Source: Streptomyces sp. MP131-18
GTDB lineage: Bacteria > Actinomycetota > Actinomycetes > Streptomycetales > Streptomycetaceae
Assembly (NCBI RefSeq): GCF_001984575.1
Contig: NZ_LZNS01000001.1
Span: 1,844,244-1,908,243, forward strand
Length of the DNA: 64,000 nt
Reading direction: 5' to 3'
Translations under genes and position numbers: made by a program
Notes under the pieces: generated by a model
The model's database searches: none
The model's input: the letters and a program-made list of their open reading frames with translations, nothing else
What the model was told of the DNA's origin: nothing
Part shown: positions 46,918-54,594 of the stretch, in pieces
Position numbering within the stretch: the first letter of the stretch is position 1
Layout: every line of letters begins with the position of its first letter

Positions 46918-47251
46918 GATGGATGGTCCTCCACACTGAGTGACCGACCGAAGCCGTTGGTAGGTCGTGAGGGATTGAACCCGCGGCGTCCGCTCTGACC
47001 TGTTTTCCAGGGCGTCAATGCGGAGAAGCGCGGGACTTTCAGCGTCTCACCAAAAAGTTGGACGGTCAACACGATCACACCGCGTATCCCCCGGGCGCCA
47101 CGGCACTCGGCATCCGGTGGGCAGAGGTGGCGGCGGCGACTCGGGAAGATCCGGCGGCATCGCCTGGCGCGGGTAGTTGCCGCAGCCTTGCACGTCGGAG
47201 CGGGGATGGCAAGCGGTCATGGCGACTTTCCCGCCGCCGGACGACGCGCCC
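46918..47251. other. Intergenic region with a tRNA 3'-end-like sequence
   Basis: This 334-base stretch has no convincing gene. On the minus strand around 46959-46995 the sequence GCGGGTTCAATCCC followed by a run ending ACCTACCA resembles the T-arm, acceptor and CCA of a tRNA. The T-stem is poor and no matching D-arm or anticodon arm is found upstream, so it is at most a fragment. A CCTG/CAGG hairpin lies just before it. Such fragments can mark old integration sites. Confidence 0.35.
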
Positions 47252-47581
47252 TCAGCGAATCCCGAATCCCTCGTAGCCGCCCCGCGGTGTGTCCCAAATC
47301 TCGGTGACGCCGTCCACGTGGCCGGGCGTGTCGCCCTCCCGTAGCCACCCGAGCAGCTGCAGGCACCGCTCCGCGGGGCCCTCGGCAACCACTTGGACCC
47401 GGCCGTCCGCGGTATTGAGAGCAAAACCGGACAGATCTCCGATGGCGAGGGCGCGGGCCCTGGTGTGCCAGCGGAAGCCGACTCCCTGGACCATGCCCCG
47501 CACCCAGGCGGTCATCCGGACGGGCTCCCGGCTGTCGGCGGCCGGCGGAACGGGGGGTGACGGCGGGCACATGTGACGCAC
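47252..47581 (-). CDS. acyP: Acylphosphatase
   Basis: A small alpha/beta acylphosphatase of about 109 residues that hydrolyses carboxyl-phosphate bonds. The phosphate loop [13 protein letters not shown] contains the catalytic arginine, and [17 protein letters not shown] contains the catalytic asparagine. The C-terminus [10 protein letters not shown] is usual. GTG 47581 is favoured because GAGGGG lies five bases upstream; the conserved part starts later, at MTAWVRG. It lies between smc and a secreted CAP protein. Confidence 0.92.
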   Translation of the reverse strand: MRHMCPPSPPVPPAADSREPVRMTAWVRGMVQGVGFRWHTRARALAIGDLSGFALNTADGRVQVVAEGPAERCLQLLGWLREGDTPGHVDGVTEIWDTPRGGYEGFGIR

Positions 47582-47703
47582 GCTATCCCCTCATTCCCGT
47601 TCCGGACACTGGCGCTCACGTCCTCATGCCGTACAGTCACGCGATGAAACTCACCTGTTTGGGTGAACTTATGATCTTCGAGTGAACGAGGACGGTGCTG
47701 CCG

Positions 47704-48498
47704 ATGGGACGCCATCGCCGCCGCCGGGGGCACGCGCGTACCGGTCTGATCGGTGCCTCCGCGGCACTGGCCGTGGGCGCGGTGGCCGTCGGCACGGGCC
47801 TGCTGCCCGGCGTCGGGGACAGCCTCTCGCTGACCGACAGCGACGACGTGCAGGCCCAGGACCAGCGCTCCAGGACCGAGCGCCCCGCCTCCCCCACGCC
47901 GGACCCGGAGCGGTCCCCGCGGGAAAAGCCCGCGGAGGAGACGCCGGAGCCCGCCGAGGAACCGTCCCCCACGGAGGCGGCCGAGCCCACGGAGGAGCCC
48001 GCCAGGGAGCCGGAGCCGGAGGCCGCCGACCCGCCCGCGCAGGAGACCGCGCCGCCGGAGCCGGAGCCCACCGCGCCCTCGCCCCTGCCGTCCGAGGAGC
48101 CGGACCCGAGCCCCGAGCCGGGCTCGGCCGAGGCCGAGGCGGTCCTGTCGCTCGTCAACGACGAGCGCTCCCGCGCGGGCTGCGCGCCCCTCACCCTCGA
48201 CCCCGCCCTCAACGCCCTGGCCGCCGGCCACAGCAAAGACATGGCGGAACGCGGCTACTTCGACCACACGGACCCGGACGGCGGGACGCCCTGGGACCGC
48301 GCGGCCGAAGCGGGCGTGGACAACCTCGGCGGCGAGAACATAGCCCGCGGGCAGCAGGACGCCCAGGCCGTCATGGACTCGTGGATGTCCAGCGAAGGGC
48401 ACCGGGCCAACATCCTCAACTGCGACTTCACCACCCTGGGCCTCGGCGTGCACTTCGCCGAGGGCGGGCCCTGGTGGACGCAGAACTTCGGCTTCTAG
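47704..48498 (+). CDS. Secreted CAP-domain (SCP/PR-1) protein
   Basis: A 264-residue exported protein. A twin-basic N-terminus (GRHRRRRGHARTG) precedes a hydrophobic segment of about 20 residues. Residues 45-140 are a disordered proline/glutamate/threonine-rich linker typical of cell-wall spacers. The CAP domain (145-264) has GHSKDMAERGYFDH with the histidine of the cavity, GENIARG and GHRANILNC. CAP proteins bind small hydrophobic ligands or act at the wall; the bacterial role is largely unknown. A small hairpin (TCACC/GGTGA, 47651-47666) lies upstream of the ribosome binding site. Confidence 0.85.
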   Translation: MGRHRRRRGHARTGLIGASAALAVGAVAVGTGLLPGVGDSLSLTDSDDVQAQDQRSRTERPASPTPDPERSPREKPAEETPEPAEEPSPTEAAEPTEEPAREPEPEAADPPAQETAPPEPEPTAPSPLPSEEPDPSPEPGSAEAEAVLSLVNDERSRAGCAPLTLDPALNALAAGHSKDMAERGYFDHTDPDGGTPWDRAAEAGVDNLGGENIARGQQDAQAVMDSWMSSEGHRANILNCDFTTLGLGVHFAEGGPWWTQNFGF

Positions 48499-48504
48499 CC
48501 CCTT

Positions 48505-49362
48505 CTAGACCGGCAGGCGGGGCGCGCGCTGACAGCGCGGGCAGAAGTAGCTCGACCGGTTCATCCAGGGACGCCTGCGGACGGCCGTTCCGCAACGCCG
48601 GCACGGCTCGCCCTCCCGGCCGTACACGTCGAGCGCGCGGGAGAAGTACCCGGACTGGCCATTGACGTTGACGTACAGGCTGTCGAAGCTGGTGCCACCG
48701 ACCGCCAGGGCCGCGGTCATCACCTCGCGCACGTGCGTCACCAGCTCGGCGGTTCCGCGGCGGGTCAGGCCGGCGGTCGGGCGCTCGTAATGCAGACCGG
48801 CGCGCCACAGCGCCTCGTCCGCATAGATGTTGCCGACCCCGCTGATGAGCGACTGGTCGAGCAGGGCCCGCTTGACGGTGGTCCTGCGGCGGCGCAGCGC
48901 GACATGGAACGCGTCCTCGTCGAAGTCCTCGTCCAGCGGATCGCGCGCGATGTGGCTGATGACGTCGGGCAGGCCGGCCGGGTCGAGCGGGTGCAGCGAA
49001 AGCCCGCCGAAGGTGCGCTGGTCGACGAAGCGCAGCTCGCCCCGCGCCAGATCGGTGAACGTGATGCGGATGCGCAGGTGCTTCTCGTCCGGGGTCCGCT
49101 CCGGCTGCACGAGCAGTTGACCGCTCATGCCCAGGTGCGCGAGCAGCGCGAACTCGTCACCGAGCGGCAGCCACAGGTACTTGCCCCGGCGGCGCACGTC
49201 CGTCACGGCGGTGCCGCGCAGCCGGTCCGCGAAATCGACCGCGCCCGCCACGTGCCGCCGGATCGCCCGCGGGTGCAGCACCTCGGCGCCCGCCACGGTC
49301 CGGCCGCCGATCCAGCGGGCGAGGCCGCGCCGGACGACCTCGACCTCGGGCAACTCAGGCAA
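48505..49362 (-). CDS. mutM: Formamidopyrimidine-DNA glycosylase MutM (Fpg)
   Basis: A 285-residue base-excision repair enzyme that removes 8-oxoguanine. The family requires proline as residue 2, which acts as nucleophile after the initiator is removed; this fixes the start at TTG 49362 ([14 protein letters not shown]). GGAG lies six bases upstream. The H2TH region is [17 protein letters not shown], and the C-terminal zinc finger has four cysteines in CRRCG and CPRC. It overlaps the rnc stop by eight bases. Confidence 0.94.
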   Translation of the reverse strand: MPELPEVEVVRRGLARWIGGRTVAGAEVLHPRAIRRHVAGAVDFADRLRGTAVTDVRRRGKYLWLPLGDEFALLAHLGMSGQLLVQPERTPDEKHLRIRITFTDLARGELRFVDQRTFGGLSLHPLDPAGLPDVISHIARDPLDEDFDEDAFHVALRRRRTTVKRALLDQSLISGVGNIYADEALWRAGLHYERPTAGLTRRGTAELVTHVREVMTAALAVGGTSFDSLYVNVNGQSGYFSRALDVYGREGEPCRRCGTAVRRRPWMNRSSYFCPRCQRAPRLPV

Positions 49363-50140
49363 CCGGCGCTCCGTCCGCGGCCGCCTTGCCGTTCTCGCCG
49401 TCGATCGCCGCCCGGATCGAACGCCAGGCGGTCTCCGCCGCCTGCTGCTCGGCCTCCTTCTTGCTGCGGCCAGTGCCGGTGCCGTAGGTCTCGCCACCGA
49501 CACGGGCCGCAGCGGTGAAGGTCTTCTCGTGATCGGGACCGGTCTCGGTGATCACGTACTCGGGCACCCCGAGGCCCTCCGCCGCGCTCAGCTCCTGAAG
49601 GCTGGTCTTCCAGTCGAGCCCCGCGCCCAGATTGGACGAACGCTCGATGACCGGGTCGAACAGCCGGTGCACCAAGGCGTCCGCGGCCGCGAGTCCCTGG
49701 TCCAGGTAGACCGCGCCGATCACGGCCTCCAATGTGTCGGCGAGGATCGACGCCTTGTTCCGCCCGCCGGTGCCCTCCTCGCCCCGTCCGAGCCGGACGA
49801 AGGCGCCGAGGTCGAGACCGCGGGCCACCTCCGCCAGGGCCCTGGCCTGGACGACCGCGGCCCGCAGCTTGGCGAGCTGGCCCTCGGCCAGGTCCGGGTG
49901 CTTGCGGTACAGCGTGTCGGTGACCACGAGGCCGAGGACGGAGTCCCCCAGGAACTCGAGCCGCTCGTTGGTGGGCAGCCCACCGTTCTCGTACGCATAG
50001 CTGCGGTGGGTCAGCGCACGCACCAGAAGGGCGGGCTCGAGCCGGTAGCCGAGCCGCCCTTCCAGAATCGCAAGGGACGAGGCCGTGTCCACCGACGCCT
50101 GGGGTTGCGACCTCCTGGCGTGTGACATGAAGCCTGTCAC
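49355..50140 (-). CDS. rnc: Ribonuclease III
   Basis: A 261-residue double-strand-specific RNase, called AbsB in S. coelicolor, where it regulates antibiotic genes and rRNA processing. The catalytic signature is [16 protein letters not shown], with a second acidic cluster in [13 protein letters not shown]. The C-terminal double-stranded RNA-binding domain is [13 protein letters not shown] to [16 protein letters not shown]. The start is GTG 50140, or ATG 50128 four residues later. It lies between rpmF and mutM, with tight spacing. Confidence 0.95.
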   Translation of the reverse strand: MTGFMSHARRSQPQASVDTASSLAILEGRLGYRLEPALLVRALTHRSYAYENGGLPTNERLEFLGDSVLGLVVTDTLYRKHPDLAEGQLAKLRAAVVQARALAEVARGLDLGAFVRLGRGEEGTGGRNKASILADTLEAVIGAVYLDQGLAAADALVHRLFDPVIERSSNLGAGLDWKTSLQELSAAEGLGVPEYVITETGPDHEKTFTAAARVGGETYGTGTGRSKKEAEQQAAETAWRSIRAAIDGENGKAAADGAPVA

Positions 50141-50147
50141 CCGCCGA

Positions 50148-50321
50148 TCAGACCTCGAGGACCTGACGGCGGTTGTACGTGCCGCAGTTGCCGCACGCGG
50201 TGTGCTGCAACCTCGGCTCCTGGCAACGCTCGCAGCGCACCAGAGTGGGGACCGCAGCCTTCCACTGCGACCGGCGGTGGCGCGTGTTGCTGCGCGACAT
50301 CTTCCGCTTCGGAACAGCCAC
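50148..50321 (-). CDS. rpmF: 50S ribosomal protein L32
   Basis: A 57-residue L32. [22 protein letters not shown] is the classic start, and the zinc ribbon has four cysteines in [21 protein letters not shown] 50321 is chosen with GGAGAAG upstream. It follows DUF177 by two bases, the usual order. The intact cysteine motif marks it as the zinc-dependent paralogue type. Confidence 0.96.
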   Translation of the reverse strand: MAVPKRKMSRSNTRHRRSQWKAAVPTLVRCERCQEPRLQHTACGNCGTYNRRQVLEV

Positions 50322-50323
50322 GG

Positions 50324-50989
50324 CTACTTCTCCTGTGGATCGTCCCCGCTGTCGCGAGGTGGCTTGTCTTGCTTGTCTTGCCCGGCGGGCCCGTCGGGAC
50401 GCATACTCCCGGCGAACTCCTGAAGGGCCGCCCAACGGATGTCGACGGCCTCGCCGTGCTGGTGGTCCGGATTCTGCGCGAGCGGCACCCCGCAGTCGGG
50501 GCACAGACCCGGGCAGTCCTCCTCGCACACCGGTTGCAGCGGCAGTGACAGCACCACCGCATCCCGCAGCACGGGCTCAAGGTCGAACAGGTCGCCTTGA
50601 AGGAACAGCCTCTCCTCGTCCCCCTCCTCGTCGCCCGTCTCCGCCGGACGGCGGGCCGGGCCATCGGTATCGGGGTAGGAGAACATCTCCTGGAAGTCCG
50701 CGAAGCCCTCAAGGGTCAGCGGCTCCAGACACCTTACGCACTCGCCCGAGAGCGGTGCACGGACGGTGCCGGTCACCAGCACACCCTCCATGACCGACTC
50801 CATGCGAAGCTCCACCTCAAGCTCCGCGCCCTTCCGCACCCCGATGACCTCGGTGCCGAGATCGTCAGGGGCCGGAACCGTGCGGGAAAACCGCTTCAGC
50901 GCACCGGGACGCCGCCCCAGCTCACGTGTGTCGAACACGAGAGGGGCTCGGCGATTCAGCGGGGCGTTCAGGGCTTTCTGCTTTCTCAC
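50324..50989 (-). CDS. DUF177 (YceD-like) protein, rpmF partner
   Basis: A protein of about 221 residues of the YceD/DUF177 family, linked in other bacteria to 23S rRNA accumulation. The centre [28 protein letters not shown] contains the CxRC pair typical of the family; the C-terminal part has [13 protein letters not shown]. The start is unclear: Streptomyces homologues begin at NAPL, which here follows a CTG codon (50971), while GTG 50989 lies six codons earlier without a good ribosome binding site. It is coupled to rpmF with two bases between. Confidence 0.82.
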   Translation of the reverse strand: MRKQKALNAPLNRRAPLVFDTRELGRRPGALKRFSRTVPAPDDLGTEVIGVRKGAELEVELRMESVMEGVLVTGTVRAPLSGECVRCLEPLTLEGFADFQEMFSYPDTDGPARRPAETGDEEGDEERLFLQGDLFDLEPVLRDAVVLSLPLQPVCEEDCPGLCPDCGVPLAQNPDHQHGEAVDIRWAALQEFAGSMRPDGPAGQDKQDKPPRDSGDDPQEK

Positions 50990-51126
50990 GAGGGCGGGGC
51001 CGGCAGCGGTCAAGCCGCGCACATCGGCCCCTCGACGAGGGGCCGGGGAGGCAGCCGCGACCACGGAGGGTGGGCGACCGAAGGGCCAGCATACTTCACG
51101 GGCCGCCACGCACCCAATCGGAGCGG

Positions 51127-52224
51127 TCAGGGCTGGCCCTGCTGGTAACGGCGCAGTTGCTCGGCGTCGATCATGCCGGTGTCGAACAGGCTCGTCTCGT
51201 CCAGCGCCCCGGACGGCTGGTACCCGTATCCCTGCGGTGCCTGCTGCTGCCCACCGTACGGGTCCTGGGGGTAACCGCCCGCGGCGTAGGCGTCGTCGCC
51301 GTAGCCCTGGCGCTGCTCGCCGCCGTACGCGTCCTGCCCGTACATCTGCTGTCCGTAGCCGTCCTGCGCGCCGTAGCCGGCCGCCGCGGGGACGGGCTGC
51401 CCGAGCCCGTACGGGTCCTGGGCGTCGTAGCGCTCGACGGCGGGCTCCGGCGGGGCCGGGGGCTGCGGCGGGACCTGGGGCAGGTCCGGCTGCTGGACCG
51501 GCTGCATCTGCTGGACCGGTGCCTGGGGCTGGGGCACGCCCAGGTAGTCGTAGGTGTCCTGCTCGGCGTGCGAGTCGAAGTAGGAGTCGCCCGGCACCCC
51601 GCCGTCCGCCTCCTGGGCGGCCACGTGCTCGGCCAGCTCGTCGATCGGCCGGTGGCCCGTCAGCTTCTGCCGGCCGCGACCGACCGCCTCCAGCGTCTTC
51701 TTCAGGACCGCCTCGATGGCCCCGAACTGCGCCTCGACGTAGGAGTCCGCCTGGGCCAGCAGCTCCTGCGGGTCGCCGCGGTCCGGACCGAGGAGCTTGG
51801 TCCTGCCGCGGTCGACCGAGCCGATCGTCTTGCCGAGGACCACCTCGAAATTGGCCAGCTTGCTGTCCACGTAGTCGTCGGCCTCGGCCCTGACCGCCTC
51901 CGCCTCCCTGCGGGCCTCCGCCAGGAGGCGGGACGCCTCGTCCTGCGCACGCTGAACGATCTCGGTGCCCTCGACGAGGGAGCCGCGCTCGGCGTGCGCG
52001 GCCTCCACGATCCGGCGCGCCTCCTGCTGGGCGTCGGCCACGACCTGCTCGCGCCCGCCCAGCACCTCCCGGGCCTCGGCCAGCGAACCGGGAAGCGCCT
52101 GCCGCACCTCCTCAAGGCCCCCGAGCAGATCTGACCTGTTGATGACGCAGGACGCCGACATGGGCATGCCCTTGGCGCTCCGGACCGCCGCGACGATCTC
52201 GTCAAGTTTCTGCTGTACGTCCAC
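51127..52224 (-). CDS. DivIVA/SepIVA-like coiled-coil protein
   Basis: A 365-residue protein. The first 200 residues are a long coiled coil (RSDLLGGLEEVRQALPG, ADAQQEARRIVEAAHAERGS) resembling DivIVA and the ATP-synthase b-subunit-like family; the mycobacterial relative at this locus is SepIVA, a division factor. The C-terminal 150 residues are rich in Q, P, Y and G with repeats such as QDPYG and GYG, likely disordered. GTG 52224 is chosen as the start of the conserved part. It lies between coaD and DUF177. Confidence 0.78.
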   Translation of the reverse strand: MDVQQKLDEIVAAVRSAKGMPMSASCVINRSDLLGGLEEVRQALPGSLAEAREVLGGREQVVADAQQEARRIVEAAHAERGSLVEGTEIVQRAQDEASRLLAEARREAEAVRAEADDYVDSKLANFEVVLGKTIGSVDRGRTKLLGPDRGDPQELLAQADSYVEAQFGAIEAVLKKTLEAVGRGRQKLTGHRPIDELAEHVAAQEADGGVPGDSYFDSHAEQDTYDYLGVPQPQAPVQQMQPVQQPDLPQVPPQPPAPPEPAVERYDAQDPYGLGQPVPAAAGYGAQDGYGQQMYGQDAYGGEQRQGYGDDAYAAGGYPQDPYGGQQQAPQGYGYQPSGALDETSLFDTGMIDAEQLRRYQQGQP

Positions 52225-52306
52225 GAGGCGACTGTACGGCCAACGGGCGCTTCGCGGGCACCGGTTCGCCCGGCCCGGTGACGGGCGTGGCGGCCCGGGT
52301 CCTGAC

Positions 52307-52816
52307 CTAGCCGCGGTCCAGCTTCGCGACCAGCGCGGACAGCACGGGCCCGGGCACGAGGTGAGAGACGTCACCGCCCCAGGCGGCAACCTCCTTGACC
52401 AGGCTGGAGGACAGGAAGCTGTAGACCGGGTTGGTCGGGATGAACATGGTCTCCACGCCGGAGAGCCCGTTGTTCATCTGCGCCATCTGGAGCTCGTAGT
52501 CGAAATCGCTGACCGCCCGGAGCCCCTTGACGATCGCGGGGATGTCGCGCTGTTTGCAGTAGTCCACCAGCAGGCCGTGGAACGCCTCCACCACCACGTT
52601 CCCGTAACTCTCGGTGCACTCCCGGATCAGCGCGATGCGCTCCTCGACGGTGAACAGCCCCTGCTTCGATTTGTTGATCATGACGGCGACGTGGACGGTG
52701 TCATAGAGCTTCGAGGCTCTGGCCACGATGTCGAGATGCCCATTGGTGACGGGGTCGAAGGACCCCGGACAGACGGCGCGACGCAACGGTCTTTCCTCGC
52801 TCTCCCGGTCGCTCAT
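52307..52816 (-). CDS. coaD: Phosphopantetheine adenylyltransferase
   Basis: A 169-residue enzyme of coenzyme A synthesis. The nucleotidyltransferase motif is [13 protein letters not shown] with the T/HxGH signature; [19 protein letters not shown] is the substrate segment and [21 protein letters not shown] the C-terminal signature. Its start overlaps the rsmD stop by four bases (ATGA). Confidence 0.97.
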   Translation of the reverse strand: MSDRESEERPLRRAVCPGSFDPVTNGHLDIVARASKLYDTVHVAVMINKSKQGLFTVEERIALIRECTESYGNVVVEAFHGLLVDYCKQRDIPAIVKGLRAVSDFDYELQMAQMNNGLSGVETMFIPTNPVYSFLSSSLVKEVAAWGGDVSHLVPGPVLSALVAKLDRG

Positions 52817-53400
52817 GACCGGTCGCTTACGTGGTGGACGGCGAACCGGCCGTACCAGAGCGTTCCCTCGCCGTAGCGACGCGAACGCAGCTCCTGGAAA
52901 CCGGCCGGCCAGGGAAAGGCACCCCCGCGGGTGCTCCGCTCCACGGTGACGACGCTGTCATCGGTGAGCCAGCCATTCGATCCGAGTGTGAGCAGGATCT
53001 CTTGAAGATCGCTATGGCCGACCGCGTAGGGCGGATCGAGGAAAACCAGATCGTAGGGCGCGCCCGCGGGCGGCGACGCGGCCAGCTGCTCGGCGCGCAC
53101 GGTGCGCAACTCGGCGCCGGGCAGCCCCAGGGCCGTGATGTTGGTCCGGATGGTCCTGGCCGCCCTGGCGTCGGACTCGGCGAGCAGGGCGTGCGCGGCC
53201 CCGCGGGACAGCGCCTCCAGGCCGACCGCGCCGGAACCGCCGTACAGGTCGAGCACCCTGGCCCCGTCGAGCGGACCCCACAGGGCGGTCCAGGACGAGA
53301 ACAGGCCCTCGCGCGCCCGGTCCGAGGTCGGACGGGTGCCGCCGCCGGGCGGCACGGCCAGCCGCCTGCCGCCTGCGGTCCCGGCGATCACGCGGGTCAT
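52813..53400 (-). CDS. rsmD: 16S rRNA (guanine-966-N2) methyltransferase RsmD
   Basis: A 195-residue SAM-dependent methyltransferase. [37 protein letters not shown] (SAM site) and the catalytic DPPY in [12 protein letters not shown] are diagnostic. It is coupled to coaD. ATG 53400 begins the conserved N-terminus ([13 protein letters not shown]). Confidence 0.96.
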   Translation of the reverse strand: MTRVIAGTAGGRRLAVPPGGGTRPTSDRAREGLFSSWTALWGPLDGARVLDLYGGSGAVGLEALSRGAAHALLAESDARAARTIRTNITALGLPGAELRTVRAEQLAASPPAGAPYDLVFLDPPYAVGHSDLQEILLTLGSNGWLTDDSVVTVERSTRGGAFPWPAGFQELRSRRYGEGTLWYGRFAVHHVSDRS

Positions 53401-53423
53401 GGGATCCTCACAGCGCTACTCGG

Positions 53424-53894
53424 TCAGCCGTCGCGCTCCACGCTATACGGGCCGCCGCGCCGCCACGTGCCGAGGTCGGGCGGCACCGGCCGCCCGGCCG
53501 GGCCAGGCCGGCCGAGCCGCCGCGCGGCCAGGGCCGCGGCGGCCTCGTCGGCGTGCACCTCGCTGACCAGACCGCCGTCGGGGGCGTGATCGTGCTCCAG
53601 CTCGTACAGGCACAGCTCCGTGTCGTCGGCCAGCAGGAACGCGTGCTCGTACAGCGCGATCCAGCCCCGGCCGCCGCCCTGCCCCCTGGGGTCGGGCAGG
53701 CGCTCGATCGCGTAACCGCCGGCGGCGGCGAGGCGCTGGAGCGTCCCCTCCCCCGGCCGGTCGGCATTGACGGCCCGGCCCAGCAGCCGCCCGGCGTGCG
53801 CGGCGGGGTCGTCCCCGGGGTAGGTCCGCGCACTGCGGACCCGGGTCCCGGGGACGACAAGCGGGTCCCGTCCGGCTTCCCGGCGGTTGGTCAT
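53424..53894 (-). CDS. DUF6227-like Streptomyces protein
   Basis: A 156-residue protein of unknown function. PAAHAGRLLGRAVNADRPGEGTLQRLAAA and YEHAFLLADDTELCLYELEH resemble the DUF6227 family of Streptomyces from memory. No signal peptide, membrane segment or catalytic motif is visible. It lies between rsmD and a small HTH-like protein. The start is ATG 53894, with GGAGG upstream. Confidence 0.65.
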   Translation of the reverse strand: MTNRREAGRDPLVVPGTRVRSARTYPGDDPAAHAGRLLGRAVNADRPGEGTLQRLAAAGGYAIERLPDPRGQGGGRGWIALYEHAFLLADDTELCLYELEHDHAPDGGLVSEVHADEAAAALAARRLGRPGPAGRPVPPDLGTWRRGGPYSVERDG

Positions 53895-53969
53895 GCCAGC
53901 TCCTCCTCGCGGACACGCAGCCGCTTCTAGGACGTATCGGACGGGAATCCCGCTCCCCCGGCGGGCGCG

Positions 53970-54488
53970 TCAGCTCTCCGCGGGCTCCCCGACCGCGCCG
54001 ACGAGCGCCGGTGAGGCGTACCTCGACCAGGAGAGGCAGCCGTCCGGCGGGCAGTGCTCCGGGCGCCGCGGATCGTGGCCCAGCTCACGCAGCTTGGTGC
54101 GCACCGAGTCGGGGGTGCGGCCGAAGCGGGCGGCTATGCGGGCGATGGTCTCGCCGGAGTGGAACCGGCGGGTCAGGTCCTCCTCGTGCTGCGGTATCCA
54201 GGGCGCTCCGTGGCCGGGGAACAGCTCGCGCAGGATGTCCCGGTCCGGGATGGGCTCGGCGACGTCCGCCGCGAGGGCCAGCGCGCGCAGCCCGCGGTTG
54301 AGCGCGATGCGCAGCGTGGGCACGTCGGCCAGCGGCATGGTCAGCACGCCGGACGCCAGCGGGACGTCCGGCTGGGCCTCGCGCCAGCCGGTGAGGGTCA
54401 GGGTGAGGGTGAGGTCGTCGTCGCTCGCCAGCTCGACGCGGAAGATCTTGTCGCCGAGCGGCAGTTCGTTGGTGTGCCGGAATGCCAT
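53970..54488 (-). CDS. Unknown protein with helix-turn-helix-like segment
   Basis: A 172-residue protein I do not recognise. The N-terminal half has beta-type sequence with an LTLTLTLT run. Residues about 120-145 (RRFHSGETIARIAARFGRTPDSVRTKLRELG) resemble a helix-turn-helix like those of homeodomain-like or GcrA-type regulators. The C-terminus contains two cysteines in CPPDGC. ATG 54488 fits a GGGGG-type site. It lies between recG and the DUF6227-like gene, on the same strand; the function is unknown. Confidence 0.6.
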   Translation of the reverse strand: MAFRHTNELPLGDKIFRVELASDDDLTLTLTLTGWREAQPDVPLASGVLTMPLADVPTLRIALNRGLRALALAADVAEPIPDRDILRELFPGHGAPWIPQHEEDLTRRFHSGETIARIAARFGRTPDSVRTKLRELGHDPRRPEHCPPDGCLSWSRYASPALVGAVGEPAES

Positions 54489-54594
54489 CGAGCAACCCCC
54501 AATGGTCCAACTGCGATCAATCCCGTATGGATTGCCGCGGACTAGGTCCATTCTCCCAGGTGACACTGACAATTGACGGGTCGTCCGGGACTCG

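Noticed and set aside
46955..47050. A complete tRNA gene
   Set aside because: Only a T-arm- and CCA-like end exists; D-arm, anticodon arm and a paired acceptor stem could not be found.
47646..47703. A riboswitch before the CAP-domain gene
   Set aside because: Only a 5-base-pair hairpin is visible; no known riboswitch core was recognised.
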